This document shows, one piece after another, positions 24,465 through 34,495 of a stretch of 64,000 nucleotides of DNA. A program made the position numbers and the translations under genes. The stretch comes from Lantana camara (Eukaryota; Streptophyta; Magnoliopsida; Lamiales; Verbenaceae). Below the pieces are notes generated by a model that searched no databases, was not told the DNA's origin, and was given only the letters and a program-made list of their open reading frames with translations. The DNA is taken from NCBI GenBank assembly GCA_037501455.1, contig CM074862.1:84467501-84531500 (forward strand), in the 5' to 3' direction. Numbering within the stretch: position 1 is the first letter of the stretch; each line of letters starts with the position of its first letter.

Positions 24465-25983
24465 CGAATTGGGTACCAACGGGGTCATTCCATTGGTTTT
24501 CCGTACGAAATTCTAACGAAATAATTAGTTTTCCAACAAAATATTTTTCCAACGGAATTTCAATGGAATTTTTCATCGGTATTCATTTGTGAAACCTGAA
24601 CCATCGCCGGCACAAGCTGCACCTAGGGGTTGGCGTTCGGGTCGGGGAATTCGGGCCCTGTCCCGACCCGATCGGGACGGGGAATTCGGGGATTTTTTAT
24701 TTCGGGATGGGTACCCGATTCCGATCCAAATTTTCGGGATTGGGATCGGGTATCAAAGTGCTACCCGAATTCCCTAATCGGGCTCTCCCGATTCCCCGAC
24801 TAATTAAAAAATAATAATAATAATATATATGTTATTGTTAACCTATTATTCATCCAAATTGCTTTTTTTTTTTTCTACCAAAGGAAATGGGGCTTGCATT
24901 GACTTTCACCCCACATACACTTTTAGAGTTTTTCACCTTCACCTTCACCTTCACAAACAAAGCCACCGCCGCCCGTTGAACCACGCCACCAGCACACTCA
25001 TCCATTCATAGGTCCCAGCCACCACCGTACTCAGCTACGGGCCCGCAACCTATCGCACCGCTACTGTGTTGCAACTTACACCAAGTCACCAACCACCAGT
25101 CCACCACTGCACTCAGCCACACTCTATAGTCTCAGACCCACCACTGCACCAGCTCACCACTACAACCCTAATTTTAATTTTGAGAATTTAAGGTATTTTA
25201 CAAGTTTTAACTTGTCATGCCATATTCACTCATTGCAGCCCATATCTTCAATTACATGATAGGCCCATTAATAAATTAATAACGTACACAAAAGAAAAAA
25301 AAAAAGAAAAACAAAAAAATAAGTCGGGCTCCCCGACCCCAATCTCGAGCCCATCTCGACTCCCAAACACCCCGACTAGTCGGGTACCCAATATTTTCGG
25401 GAGGGGCTCGGGTGCCTAATTTTCCATCCCGATCCCGAATTCCCCAATCCCGAACTCCCTGAATCCCGCACTCCTCGTCCCGTGCCCACCCCTTGCCGCA
25501 CCTATCCCATTGAGCCAAGCATGAGCCCACGCGAGAATTAATTCTTTCCATTAATTGCGTTAGTGTGGATATTTTTTAATGAACAATAAAAAATAGCCGA
25601 CGGAATGTTCCATGGGTTTTTCGTTCAAATTTTTGTTTCATTGAAAATTCCAATGGAAAAATTCCGTTGGTTTTTTTTAATGAATAATACAAAAAAAACA
25701 ACGGAATTTTCCATAGGTTTTCCGTTGGAACTTTTATTTCACTAAAGATTCCAACAGAAAATCAACGGAAAAATTCCGATGGTTTTTTTGGCGCAATTAT
25801 TTTTAGAATTACGCAAAATTTTCCAACGGAATTCCGACGACTTTTCCGTTGGAATGTAGTTTTTCTTGTCCGTGGGTATTCCATTGTAATTCATTGGTTT
25901 TATTGTCGGAAATCCCAACGAAAAACCAATGGAATTTTCCATCTTTTTTTTTTTCGTCGGCTTTCGACTATTTTCTTGTAGTG
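24465..25983. mobile_element. CACTA-type transposon 3, left end not found, with nested hAT
   Basis: The right end ...CTATTTTCTTGTAGTG (25983) is a CACTA terminal repeat. Both sides of the nested hAT (about 24475-24600 and 25590-25965) are packed with TTCCAACGGAA / TTCCATTGGTTTTCCG motifs in both orientations, a third subterminal repeat family different from CACTA 1 and 2. No CACTAC start was found near 24430-24480, so the left end is lost or degenerate and the start given is approximate. There is no coding sequence. Confidence 0.65.
24624..25494. mobile_element. Non-autonomous hAT element (871 bp)
   Basis: The terminal inverted repeats TAGGGGTTGGC (24624) and, inverted, AAGGGGTGGGC (25494) are of the hAT type. 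The 8-bp TSD is GCTGCACC (24616-24623) and GCCGCACC (25495-25502), with one mismatch. Inside the ends are long inverted stretches built from CGGG/CCCG words (GGGTCGGGGAATTCGGG). No transposase is present. It is inserted in the CACTA 3 remnant. Confidence 0.9.
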
Positions 25984-27186
25984 AATTAAGGAAATAATCA
26001 ATAGTAAAACAACAGCCAGAGGAGTGATAACAATTTAACTGCTATGTTTGAATCTATGCTATGCAAGTACTTGGTTTCCACAATCCTAATCACTAATGTA
26101 TATGCAAACTTCTCTCAAAGTCAAGCACGTGTGTCTAATTAAGTGTAACAACCGCTCTCACGGTCAGTTTTCCCCTTAACTAAACCAATTAAATAAGATT
26201 AGTGTAATAATGGTGCAGTTCACTGATTGCTTAGAAAAAAAAAAAACGAATCTCTTCGTACCTTTAATTCTAAGTGTCAGATTCGCAATCCAAATTTACA
26301 AACAAACTTTCACTTCAAAGGCAAATTCTAAGATTATGCTAAAGTTGATCAAGTTATAATATGCATTGAGAATACAAAATCATAACATAAAACCCTTAAG
26401 AGTATCTAAGCGTATCATCAAAACATAATAACTTTTATGTTTATCATTCCCTTAGCTAAAGGGATCTAGCTATGCATGCTAAAAGAAATCAAAACTACGA
26501 AAATAAAAGAATTCATAAAGCAAACTAAGAAATTGTTATCAAAGTAAAATAAACGGATAAAGGTGTTACTTTTCCTCCTTCGACTCTGATCCTTCTGGCC
26601 TCCTAAGTGTCCTTCAGTGTCTTCTTTTGTCTCCTTGTTTGACTCCTTCTCCCCAACACTTCTGACACTCAATTCCACCACCCTCCGTCTGGACTCCCCC
26701 TCTTCTTTGATATTGGCGTCTTTATATAGGATCAATGAATCTAGGGAAACATTGATTGTCTTGGTCAATAAGAAAGTTTGGTAAAAAAATCCTCAAACAT
26801 TGACTAAAATATTGTGCAAGATTTGCTCAAATTTAGCTGCATGATTTCACAAAATCTTTTCTTTTCTCGCTACTATCTTTCGCTACTATCTTTCACGGCC
26901 GCCACACTTTCTGTACTAGAGCCGTTTATGCGGCGACACATTCAAAATTGTAATTGGTGTATTTCTTTCATTAGCGGCTGTGACTCTTCCATCTTTAAGT
27001 TCCTTAGTAGCCGCTAAAACTCAGTTTTGGCTCCTTTTTTACTCGTTTCTTCCGTATTCGCTTCTTTCTGACTTTATTTCATATATAATTTAAAATAACA
27101 CATTCTTAATCAAATCAAACTATAATACGCCATAAAATAGACTTTAATTAGTGTAAAATTATGACAATTTTAAGGCCTAACACTCC
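25984..27186 (-). mobile_element. Probable degraded retroelement fragment, minus strand
   Basis: The sequence read on the minus strand starts TGTTAGGCCTTAAAATTG at about 27181. It has a TATA-like CCTATATAAAGACGCC at about 26722-26737 and no conserved ORF; a 100-codon frame (26466-26768) is low-complexity. The layout suggests an LTR and leader of an old element, but no TSD, primer-binding site or second LTR was found. It is cut on the left by CACTA 3. Confidence 0.3.
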
Positions 27187-27609
27187 ACAAATCATACATC
27201 TTCCCCTTTTCTATTCCAAGAATATAACTAGTGTAACTTCTTTTACTAATAATAAAAAAAGTTAATAACACAACGATCGTCATGCACCAAATAAAAATTT
27301 TAAAATTATATTACATTATATATGTACGTAAGGACTATGTGTACCGATAACTAATGGTACAAATTAGAGTGTCAACTCGTCATCTCTAATACTGTTTGGT
27401 TTGGACCATGTTTTAACTCCTTAGCTTCTGGTGGTTCATATAATTCCCCCAAGTTAATAATAAAGCGGAAAGAGGGTGGGCAGAAGAAGAGTTGTGGTCA
27501 ATAAATAGGAAGCTAGGAAAGCAACAACAGAAAGAAGAAAGCGGGTGAGGGGTCTATCTTCTTGTTGCTTGTGTCCATCACTTTTCAATGAATTTAATTT
27601 TGTCCCAAA
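27187..27609. other. Intergenic sequence, nothing recognised
   Basis: No ORF, repeat or terminal motif could be supported here. Confidence 0.5.
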
Positions 27610-27619
27610 AGCTCTTCAC

Positions 27620-28454
27620 CTATGTTTTGAAAACCGGGCCGGAGGTCGAACCGGGAAGCTTTACTGGTTACTGGTTTTACTGGTTCGACCGGTTCAACCA
27701 CCGGTCAGACCAGTATGACGTCATAATTAAATAATATTTATATTTAATTATATGTACTATATAAGATTATAAATAATCAAATAAACTAAATTATATAAAA
27801 GAAATTATAATTTTAAATAAAGGCTTTTTATTAATTTTCTAATAATAAAATTCCAAATTATAAATCTACAAATATAATAAAGTATTTAACTAAATAGGAA
27901 CATAATCAACATCTAACAAATTAACAATATAAATAAAAGATTAATTCAACAATATTATACTTTTATTATAGAGTCATAAATAAAAAGAATATCACCCATA
28001 ATTTATATTTATATAAATACATATTATAAAAAACAAAATAAATATTAAGCATTAGTTTCTCGAATTGTTAAATGAATTCAAAATTTTGTTTCCCCCAATT
28101 TACTTGTTTGAATGATCTTTGGCACATGAAAAGCATTATATATATTTTATTTTGAATACAAGACAACAACGATTGAAGTAGCACACTTGGTTAAAGTGCT
28201 CTTCTTCTATTTGAAAGGTATAGGGTTCAAATCCTTGTATTCCCAAAATAAAAATATCAATTTTTGCCCCAAAAAAAAAAAAAAATCAAAAAACCGGGCC
28301 TTCCGGCCTGCAAACCGGTCCGGTCCGGTCCGGTCCGGGTTCAACACCGGTTCTTGACCGGTTTTTAGCGGGCCAAACTGGTTTGAGAGACAACTGGTTT
28401 TTGGGGGTCAACCTCACCGGAGTCGCGACCGATCCGATCCGAGTTTCAAAACAT
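27620..28454. mobile_element. Mutator-like non-autonomous element (835 bp)
   Basis: A 10-bp TSD AGCTCTTCAC flanks it (27610-27619 and 28455-28464). The ends CTATGTTTTGAAAACCGG and GAGTTTCAAAACAT are inverted repeats (ATGTTTTGAAA core), followed inward by clusters of CCGGTT/AACCGG words, including four consecutive CGGTC units near 28317-28337. A TSD of 9-11 bp is typical of Mutator-like elements. There is no transposase, and the middle is AT-rich. It contains a tRNA-like module at 28171-28285. Confidence 0.75.
28171..28285 (+). repeat. tRNA-derived pol III promoter module (SINE-like) within the Mutator-like element
   Basis: TAGCACACTTGG (28179-28190) matches a tRNA A box and GGTTCAAATCC (28224-28234) matches a B box, at tRNA-like spacing. 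An A-rich stretch ends the module near 28282. No cloverleaf with a proper acceptor stem could be drawn, so it is not called a tRNA gene. It may be a short SINE inserted in the element or an inherited part of it. Confidence 0.55.
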
Positions 28455-28464
28455 AGCTCTTCAC

Positions 28465-28996
28465 TGTTACTGCAATAAAAGCTTAATACTATATCCACAT
28501 AGGGAACCCCAAAGATATATATGCATCAATGGGATGGATGGGACCCCTCTAACACCTTACAAGATACCAATTTCTTTCATTTATTTTCACCATTTGAATT
28601 AACTCTTCATTCTCTTTGTCTTCTTTTGAGTTTTTAACTATATTTCAAGCACTGACATCTTTAAAAATATCATTTTATCGCATTGTATCATATCGAAAAT
28701 TATATTCAACATTTCTCACGTAACAAATTTTAAAAAAATCCGTATCATCATATCCGTTTCCGTGTCACCATATATAATCCGTGCATCATAAGTTTTAAAC
28801 TTTCTTTCTTTATTAAATGAAATTATAGATGAATAAGTAAATTTTATCAAGATAGACCATCTCCTGCTTAAATTAAATATTGGAATTAAAAGCATGACTT
28901 AATATGAAAAGTGAGAAGACAATGTGCTTACCAAACCAAGAGCATGATATCTGTTGACGGCTGGTTTATTTGCCCATTTAACTCCCTTTACGTTCA
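28465..28996. other. AT-rich intergenic sequence, nothing recognised
   Basis: No ORF or bounded repeat could be supported. The Helitron begins directly after 28996. Confidence 0.5.
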
Positions 28997-29409
28997 TCTA
29001 TACTATCTATTAAGCGAGAGATCCAAGTTTGGTCTCTTGGACTCTAAAAATAATTTCTTATTTATTTATTTATTAATTGATTTTATCCGACTTTATCTCT
29101 TTCACGTTCTGTTAATTTCTCTTTTCTGTTTCATAACTTCTCTTCTTAATTTCTCTTTTATTTCTTATCACTTGCATTTTTTTTCTTTTTTTTTTAATTA
29201 TAAATTTTATCATTTTTCACTTATATTTTAAATTTTTACAATTATTAATATGACATTATCTTATCTTACTTATTTATTTATTTATCATAAATTAATGATT
29301 ATATTAAAAAAAACTATAGAATATATATTTAATAAAAACTTTTAATTTTAATATATTTATATAATAATTATTTTTATTTGCACATGCATAGAATGTGCAA
29401 AGTTGCTAG
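28997..29409 (+). mobile_element. Small non-autonomous Helitron (413 bp)
   Basis: The 5' end is TCTATACTATCTATTAAGCG, the standard plant Helitron start, and the 3' end is CTAG. It sits between host A (28996) and T (29410), as Helitrons do, with no TSD. The hairpin TTGCACAT (29378-29385) / ATGTGCAA (29393-29400) lies five bases before CTAG. There is no Rep/helicase coding, and the interior is AT-rich. Confidence 0.92.
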
Positions 29410-29477
29410 TTTACTTTAATTGTTTGAAAGTCCTCTTGTAACCAAGAACCCACAAATGAAACCTCGTATGGGGTTGT

Positions 29478-30156
29478 GATGTTAGGCCATTCAAAATTGG
29501 GGTTTATATAAACCACCATAACCATTTTATATGCACAAAAAGAACTGAAAAAAAAAAAAACGCGTTTGGCTAATTAAGACGAACCGAACTCGATTTAATG
29601 GACCCAGGAAGCACTCCAGACCCATTATGAAGCCCAATTACACCAAAAAAAAAAAAAACTCAAAAAAGGTGATTGTCTAATTAGACTGGCCCAGCTCGCT
29701 TTAGTGTATGGCTGTGATGTTAGGCCATTCAAAATTGGGGTTTATATAAACCACCATAACCATTTTATATGCACAAAAAGAACTGAAAAAAAACACGTTT
29801 GGCTAATTAAGACGAACCGAACTCGATTTAATGGACCCAGGAAGCACTCCCGACCCATTATGAAGCCCAATTACACCCAAAAAAAAAACTCAAAAAAGGT
29901 GATTGTCTAATTAGACTGACCCAGCTCGCTTTAGTGTGATGTTAGGCCATTCAAAATTGGGGTTTATATAAACCACCATAACCATTTTATATGCACAAAA
30001 AGAACTGAAAAAAAATGTGTTTGGCTAATTAAGACGAACCGAACTCGATTTAATGGACCCAGGAAGCACTCCCGACCCATTATGAAGCCCAATTACACCC
30101 AAAAAAAACTCAAAAAAGGTTATTGTCTAATTAGACTAGCCCAGCTCACTTTAGTG
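29478..30156 (+). repeat. Triplicated ~220-240 bp unit
   Basis: Units start at 29478, 29716 and 29938 with GATGTTAGGCCATTCAAAAT. They contain TTTATATAAACC, an A-run, GAACCGAACTCGATTTAATG and a second A-run, and end CCAGCTCGCTTTAGTG. Spacing is 238 and 222 bp, and most differences are in A-run length. The order suggests unequal crossing-over or replication slippage. No protein is encoded. Confidence 0.93.
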
Positions 30157-31302
30157 GACCCAAGAAGCACCAGCCCGTTATCCTTCCACTGCAAGGAGGG
30201 GGAGGTTATCGCTGCTCTGTGAAACCAACCTGACGCGGTGCCCTCCTCTCTAAAGCCCACGAAGCCCAAGCCTTTGCCCGGACTCCGTGGGCCGACTCCC
30301 GGCTTGGACCGGGCAGGCCAGCCATAGCAGCCTAAGACCAGCTAGTTGGATCAATCCAACATCCAACTAGCCTACGTTACCAGGCTCGGCGATGGTTTTG
30401 TATCTGTCCCCATCTGATAAACCACTCATTAGCTGTGGCATTCTCCTATGTGGGATATGGAGAGCTTCATTACCATCATGCTAGCTAGTTCCTGACTGAT
30501 TTGTTTGCTTGCATACAAATATCCATCTTATTTCGATTGACAAATGAGATTATTTGCTATTAAGATTAATACAAAGAACCTCGTGTTTTATAATTGGGTG
30601 AAATACATTCTTTTAAATCTATTTTTATCTTAATTATTCAGAATGATGTTTTTGATTACAATTAACCAGTTCTAGACTTCTAGTTCAAGAGTCATGTCTA
30701 AATTGGAAAGAGATAGAAACACGACAAAGATCATCAAGGGTATAAATTGCATTTTTGGAAAATCACGCATATTTTAATTATTACAAAATAATCTTAGGAT
30801 TTTCTAATTAGCAGTGAAAACCTTGTATTATTACATAATAAACGAAATAAACTCTCATAACAAAGAATGTATCTTGCTGTTCTTTTTTGAAGTTGGACAT
30901 TATTTTTTTTAAGTAAAAAAATTATTTTTATCCTTGCGAACATGTCTATAACGTCTAATACTCCATTTATATTTTTCAATAAAGTGAACTATTAAATTCT
31001 AAAAAATTCGCAATTTTTTTTTTTTAATTTAATTATTTTGTTTTAAAATCCCAGGCTGCATGGTAATGTAGGTTTGTAAAACTAAAAAGAAATATGACCT
31101 TACATAAATTAGAAAGAGTGAACAAACATATGAAGACTACAGGATTGCATGTGGCTATTGAATTGGGAGTATACATCGAGGGACTTCTTTTCATATTTAA
31201 TTTGAGTTCCAACCTTGGGACCGTTAAAGTGTAAAGTTCCAGAACTCAAATATGAAACATTTGGTTAAACTAGCATATCATCGAATTGCTAAAGTACTTA
31301 TG
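30157..31302. other. Intergenic sequence with a GC-rich patch and a perfect hairpin
   Basis: 30160-30330 is GC-rich compared with its surroundings, but no gene was recognised. GCTAGTTGGAT (30341-30351) pairs perfectly with ATCCAACTAGC (30361-30371) around a 9-base loop. The rest, up to the carrier-like exon, is AT-rich with nothing recognised. Confidence 0.6.
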
Positions 31303-31883
31303 TTATCTTTCAATATTACAGCCATGATCCCGCAAGCCTGCTACTAGTCTATCATAACCAGCCAGCGCACCGGCACCAACAACAGCCAGGAAAAAGTTTG
31401 CACTAGCACCTTTAAATAGAGATTTTGCACCCTCCTTCTTAAGGATCTGAGCAAATGCATCAATTGAGGCTTTGTATTTTACTGCGTCGCCAGTGGTCGT
31501 TGTCGTCATCATCGTCATTCTTGTGTGAACCGTATGAATTGGATAAGATTCAAACCCAGCGACATTTGTCATTAGGAAACCGAGGAGACACCTATTGAAG
31601 AAGCTATCCTGCAAGCAACAAGAATTGGGTTGAGAAGCTTCACAAATGATATAAGAAGTTCCGAATTTAGCTTTAAAGAAAACATTAATTCAATGAGCTG
31701 TAATCTGAGAATACATTTGTTCTTTCTTTCTGCTTGTACTAGTCGATGTTTTTACAATCTTGAACTTTATTTTTAATTCTGAAAAAACAAAAGTTTCTAG
31801 TTTCTACTTCTACAAACGGTTAAAACTCTTTAGGTTTGACAATTTACACGTAGACCCCTCGTAGTTTGAGGGTAAATACACGG

Positions 31884-32230
31884 GAAAATTATAAAATCGG
31901 GACACTAAGTGACCCCTACTAGCAATTCCGGGACACTAATTTCTCCGGCGATAAAATGTGCCAGTAAGTCCCAAAATTTGTCAATTTCAGGACAAAGGTC
32001 ACCGGGGCCTGCTGATGTGGCGCCGGAGTGCTGACGTGGACACACGTGGACATTGACTCCCAAAATTTTGTGTCCACGTCAGCACTTCGGCGCCACATCA
32101 GCAGGCTCCGGAGACCTTTGTCCTGAAATTGGCAAATTTTGGGACTTACTGGCACACTTTTGTCGTCGGAGAAATTACTGTCCCGAAATTACTAGTAGGG
32201 GTCACTCAGTGTCTCGATTTTGTAATTTTC
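31884..32230. mobile_element. Near-palindromic MITE, copy 1 (347 bp)
   Basis: The two halves are inverted copies: GAAAATTATAAAATCGGGAC at the left and GTGTCTCGATTTTGTAATTTTC at the right, with the complementarity continuing inward through GTAGGGGTCACT and GGCGCCACATCAGCAG. It can form an almost complete hairpin. The second copy is at 33634-34010. No clear TSD was found, and the class is uncertain. Confidence 0.88.
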
Positions 32231-32375
32231 TTTATACTCCGTGAATAACGCTTTTCATGACAAACATGAAGGAGAGTAGTTCAAGTAGTGCAAAACCCCA
32301 ATTCAGATGATGAAAATAAAAGTTATCTTATCTCTCTACTACAAAAACCAGTAGCTAGTTACTACAGACCTATCT

Positions 32376-32549
32376 TCAAGCTGTCGGAGCATAATCGTAC
32401 GTCCCATCATCATTTTGATCATCATCTCCATCCCTCTCAAGCGGTACAATTGCAGGAAGAGGATAATTGTACCCGTCGTCACCAAATTCTTCACTAAGGA
32501 CGACGTTCTCGTACAATGAGTTGTTATTGTTGTTTGAAAGAGAAGACCT
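32376..32549 (-). pseudogene. Start-less paralog of the mini-gene at 33136-33312
   Basis: On the minus strand 57 codons followed by TGA are open and align with the neighbouring mini-gene over their whole length. The C-terminus is ERDGDDDQNDDGTYDYAPTA. The codon aligned with the neighbour's ATG is AGG (32547-32549), a single T-to-G change, and no other in-frame ATG exists before the upstream TAA, so it is probably not translated. A TATA-like TTATATAAG lies about 130 bp upstream. It lies in the intron of the carrier-like gene, on the same strand. Function is unknown. Confidence 0.6.
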
Positions 32550-32677
32550 ATTTTTTCTTCTTAAAATATACCTTAAAGTATGGAAATGGGGGAATTAATA
32601 ATTAGTGATACACTTGGTAGTAATATATTTCATTGAATTTTTTATGGACGCCATAGCAAGTGAAGACTATAGACACT

Positions 32678-32686
32678 TATATAAGC
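32678..32686 (-). promoter_or_regulatory. TATA-like box upstream of the start-less mini-gene copy
   Basis: TTATATAAG lies about 130 bp upstream of the aligned start on the minus strand. The active-looking copy has a TATATATA in the corresponding place. Confidence 0.4.
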
Positions 32687-33135
32687 TCAAGAAAGCTCAA
32701 AATTCAGCCGAGCGTGAGGTAGCTTAGGGTTTGAACGTGAAAGGGTGTGCTCATTGTGTCTCAATTATGTGGACGAGTTGACGCCGTCTCGCATATTGTG
32801 TCGTGATTCATCCACATAGAAGGTACACTTGACATGGATGTAAGGTTTTTTTTGTTAATTTGGAGATTGAAGTATTTCATTTTTCAATACTAAAATTCAA
32901 ATGGGGTCTTTGCTTTCATAATTTGTATTTCATCTCATATTTCACTCATATACATAGAGATACATAAACTACATAAAGCTATATAAAGTTAAAATAGTGA
33001 AACTTCGAAGGTTCCTAGTTAACCTATGCCGAACTATAAGTCTATAACATTACAAAGCTACATTTCTTATATTAATCTACTCCATTAAGAACACTTCCGT
33101 GACAAACATGAAGGTGGTCTCTCGCAGGGCAATCT

Positions 33136-33312
33136 TCAAGCAGCCGGCGCGTAATCATATGTCCCATCGCCATTTTGATCATCATCTCCATCCCTTTCAA
33201 TCAGGTTGTGACTCATTGGCCGAGGGTAACTGTACCCTTCGTCGCCGAAGCTTTGACTACCAACATCGTCAATCTTGTACAAATTGTTGTTGATGTTGGA
33301 GAGGTAAGACAT
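33136..33312 (-). CDS. Hypothetical 58-residue acidic protein
   Basis: On the minus strand an ATG at 33312 opens 58 codons ending with TGA at 33136. The protein starts MSYLSNINNNLYKIDD, has a Gly/Tyr/Ser-rich centre (FGDEGYSYPRP) and ends ERDGDDDQNGDGTYDYAPAA. It is strongly acidic, without a signal peptide, membrane helix or cysteine, so it is predicted to be soluble and intracellular. No family was recognised. Support for a real gene comes from the aligned paralog at 32376-32549, which shares the C-terminal block almost unchanged, and from a TATATATA about 120 bp upstream. Its place within an intron of the carrier-like gene makes it a nested gene on the same strand, but it could equally be a remnant of a captured or relocated gene. 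Confidence 0.5.
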   Translation of the reverse strand: MSYLSNINNNLYKIDDVGSQSFGDEGYSYPRPMSHNLIERDGDDDQNGDGTYDYAPAA

Positions 33313-33428
33313 ATTTCTCTTACAAATGTACCTTAAAGTTTGGAAAGAAAAGAGGAACTTATAACTTAGTTATCAAACACACACAAGTTTGAATATTGAT
33401 GGATGAGAAAATAGGGGAAGACAATTGC

Positions 33429-33438
33429 TATATATATA
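33429..33438 (-). promoter_or_regulatory. TATA-like box of the mini-gene
   Basis: TATATATATA lies about 120 bp upstream of the ATG at 33312 on the minus strand, at a usual distance for a plant promoter with a ~90-nt leader. Confidence 0.45.
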
Positions 33439-33633
33439 AGCTTAAGAAAAGCTTCAAACTTGTACGTGTTTCTACGTGTATAGATGACACGTGGCAGCTT
33501 CTGATTCGTCCACATGGGGGCTCAACTTAATAAATTAAGGATTAGTGTTTGGAAATCGAACTACATTTCATTTGAGAGTACTATAATTCAAGAGGAATTT
33601 GTGCTTTTTTTTTTCCGACAAATGGTATATTTT

Positions 33634-34010
33634 GAAAATTACAAAATCGGGACACTAAGTGACCCCTACTAGCAATTCCGGGACAGTAATTTCTCCGGCG
33701 ACAAAAGTGTTCCAGTAAGTCCCAAAATTTGTCAATTTCAAGAAAAGGTCGTCGGAGCCTGCTGATGCGGCCCCGGAGTGCTGATGTGGACACATATACT
33801 TTACACGTGGACATTGACTCCCAAATTTTATGTCCACGTGTAAAGTATATATGTCCACGTCAGCACTCCGGTGCCACATCAACAGGTTCCGGAGAACTTT
33901 GTCCTGAAATTGACAAATTTTGGGACTTACTGGCACATTTTGTCGCCGGAGAAATTAGTGTCCCGGAATTGCTAGTAGGGGTCACTTAGTGTCCTGATTT
34001 TGTAATTTTC
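33634..34010. mobile_element. Near-palindromic MITE, copy 2 (377 bp)
   Basis: Same family as 31884-32230: GAAAATTACAAAATCGGGAC at the left and GTCCTGATTTTGTAATTTTC at the right, with complementary arms reaching ACACATATACTTTACACGTG near the centre. Just beyond it (34015-34105) a smaller inverted pair, ACACATAGACCCCCT / AGGGGGTCCATGTGT, marks another MITE-like sequence. Confidence 0.88.
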
Positions 34011-34495
34011 CCTTAAATACACATAGACCCCCTCAGTATAGGAAATTTAACAGACATGAAAAGCACCATATTACCCTAAAACGACAGGGGGTCCATGTGT
34101 AACTATATCAAATGTGTGGTGATTTCGATATAATATAGACAAACTCAGTATAGGAATTCTATATATAGTGGTTTCACACAAGCAACAAACATAGTAATTA
34201 CCTCCAACTTTCCCCCAATAATAACAGGCTTCAAAGAATCATACATTCCGAAGTAGAGACCGCGGTGTATAATCATGCCAACGCATGCTATACCGACACC
34301 TCGATATAATCCAGTAATCCCATCGGATGCTAAAATCTTCCTATAGACATCAATCAAGCCATTCACCTGTTTGGCATGGTCATTTGCCAATCGAGCACGG
34401 ACATATTCCAAATTAATGAAACCTTGCTCCTTGAATAATAGGATCAAAAATCCAACAACAGGAAATATATGTGAAAATTTTCCAAAGTCCAGCAT

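Larger units (their letters stand above)
31303..34495 (-). pseudogene. Mitochondrial ADP/ATP carrier-like gene fragment, two exons
   Basis: The minus-strand exon 34202-34495 carries ARLAND and [20 protein letters not shown] then [13 protein letters not shown] and [17 protein letters not shown]. Exon 31303-31608 starts D-S-F-F and continues to [26 protein letters not shown] and G-A-L-A-G-Y-D-R-L. Both match the second and third repeats of ADP/ATP carriers (six-helix inner-membrane exchangers). The intron 31609-34201 has a GT donor and a TTGCAG acceptor in phase 0, at the place (before DSFF) used by plant genes. The first repeat and N-terminus are missing. The family signature RRRMMM is replaced by H-T-R-M-T-M-M, and the third P-x-D-x-x-R motif reads P-I-H-T-V-H, so transport activity is very unlikely. 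5' exons, if any, may have been separated by the copia insertion at 35021. Confidence 0.82.

Noticed and set aside
26144..27181. LTR borders TGTAACAACC...CCTAACA
   Set aside because: Flanking five bases do not match (TTAAG against CTCCA), so these ends are not supported as one insertion.
28171..28250. tRNA gene
   Set aside because: A and B boxes are present, but no acceptor stem or anticodon stem could be paired.
29478..29936. Small LTR (TRIM) element formed by the repeated units
   Set aside because: Units are adjacent without an internal domain, primer-binding site or TSD, so tandem duplication is simpler.
30160..30330. Ribosomal or other structural RNA gene
   Set aside because: The patch is GC-rich but shows no recognisable rRNA or 5S motif.
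31919..32244. Overlapping 60-80 codon frames on both strands
   Set aside because: They are produced by the inverted arms of the MITE; the same holds for 33581-33989.
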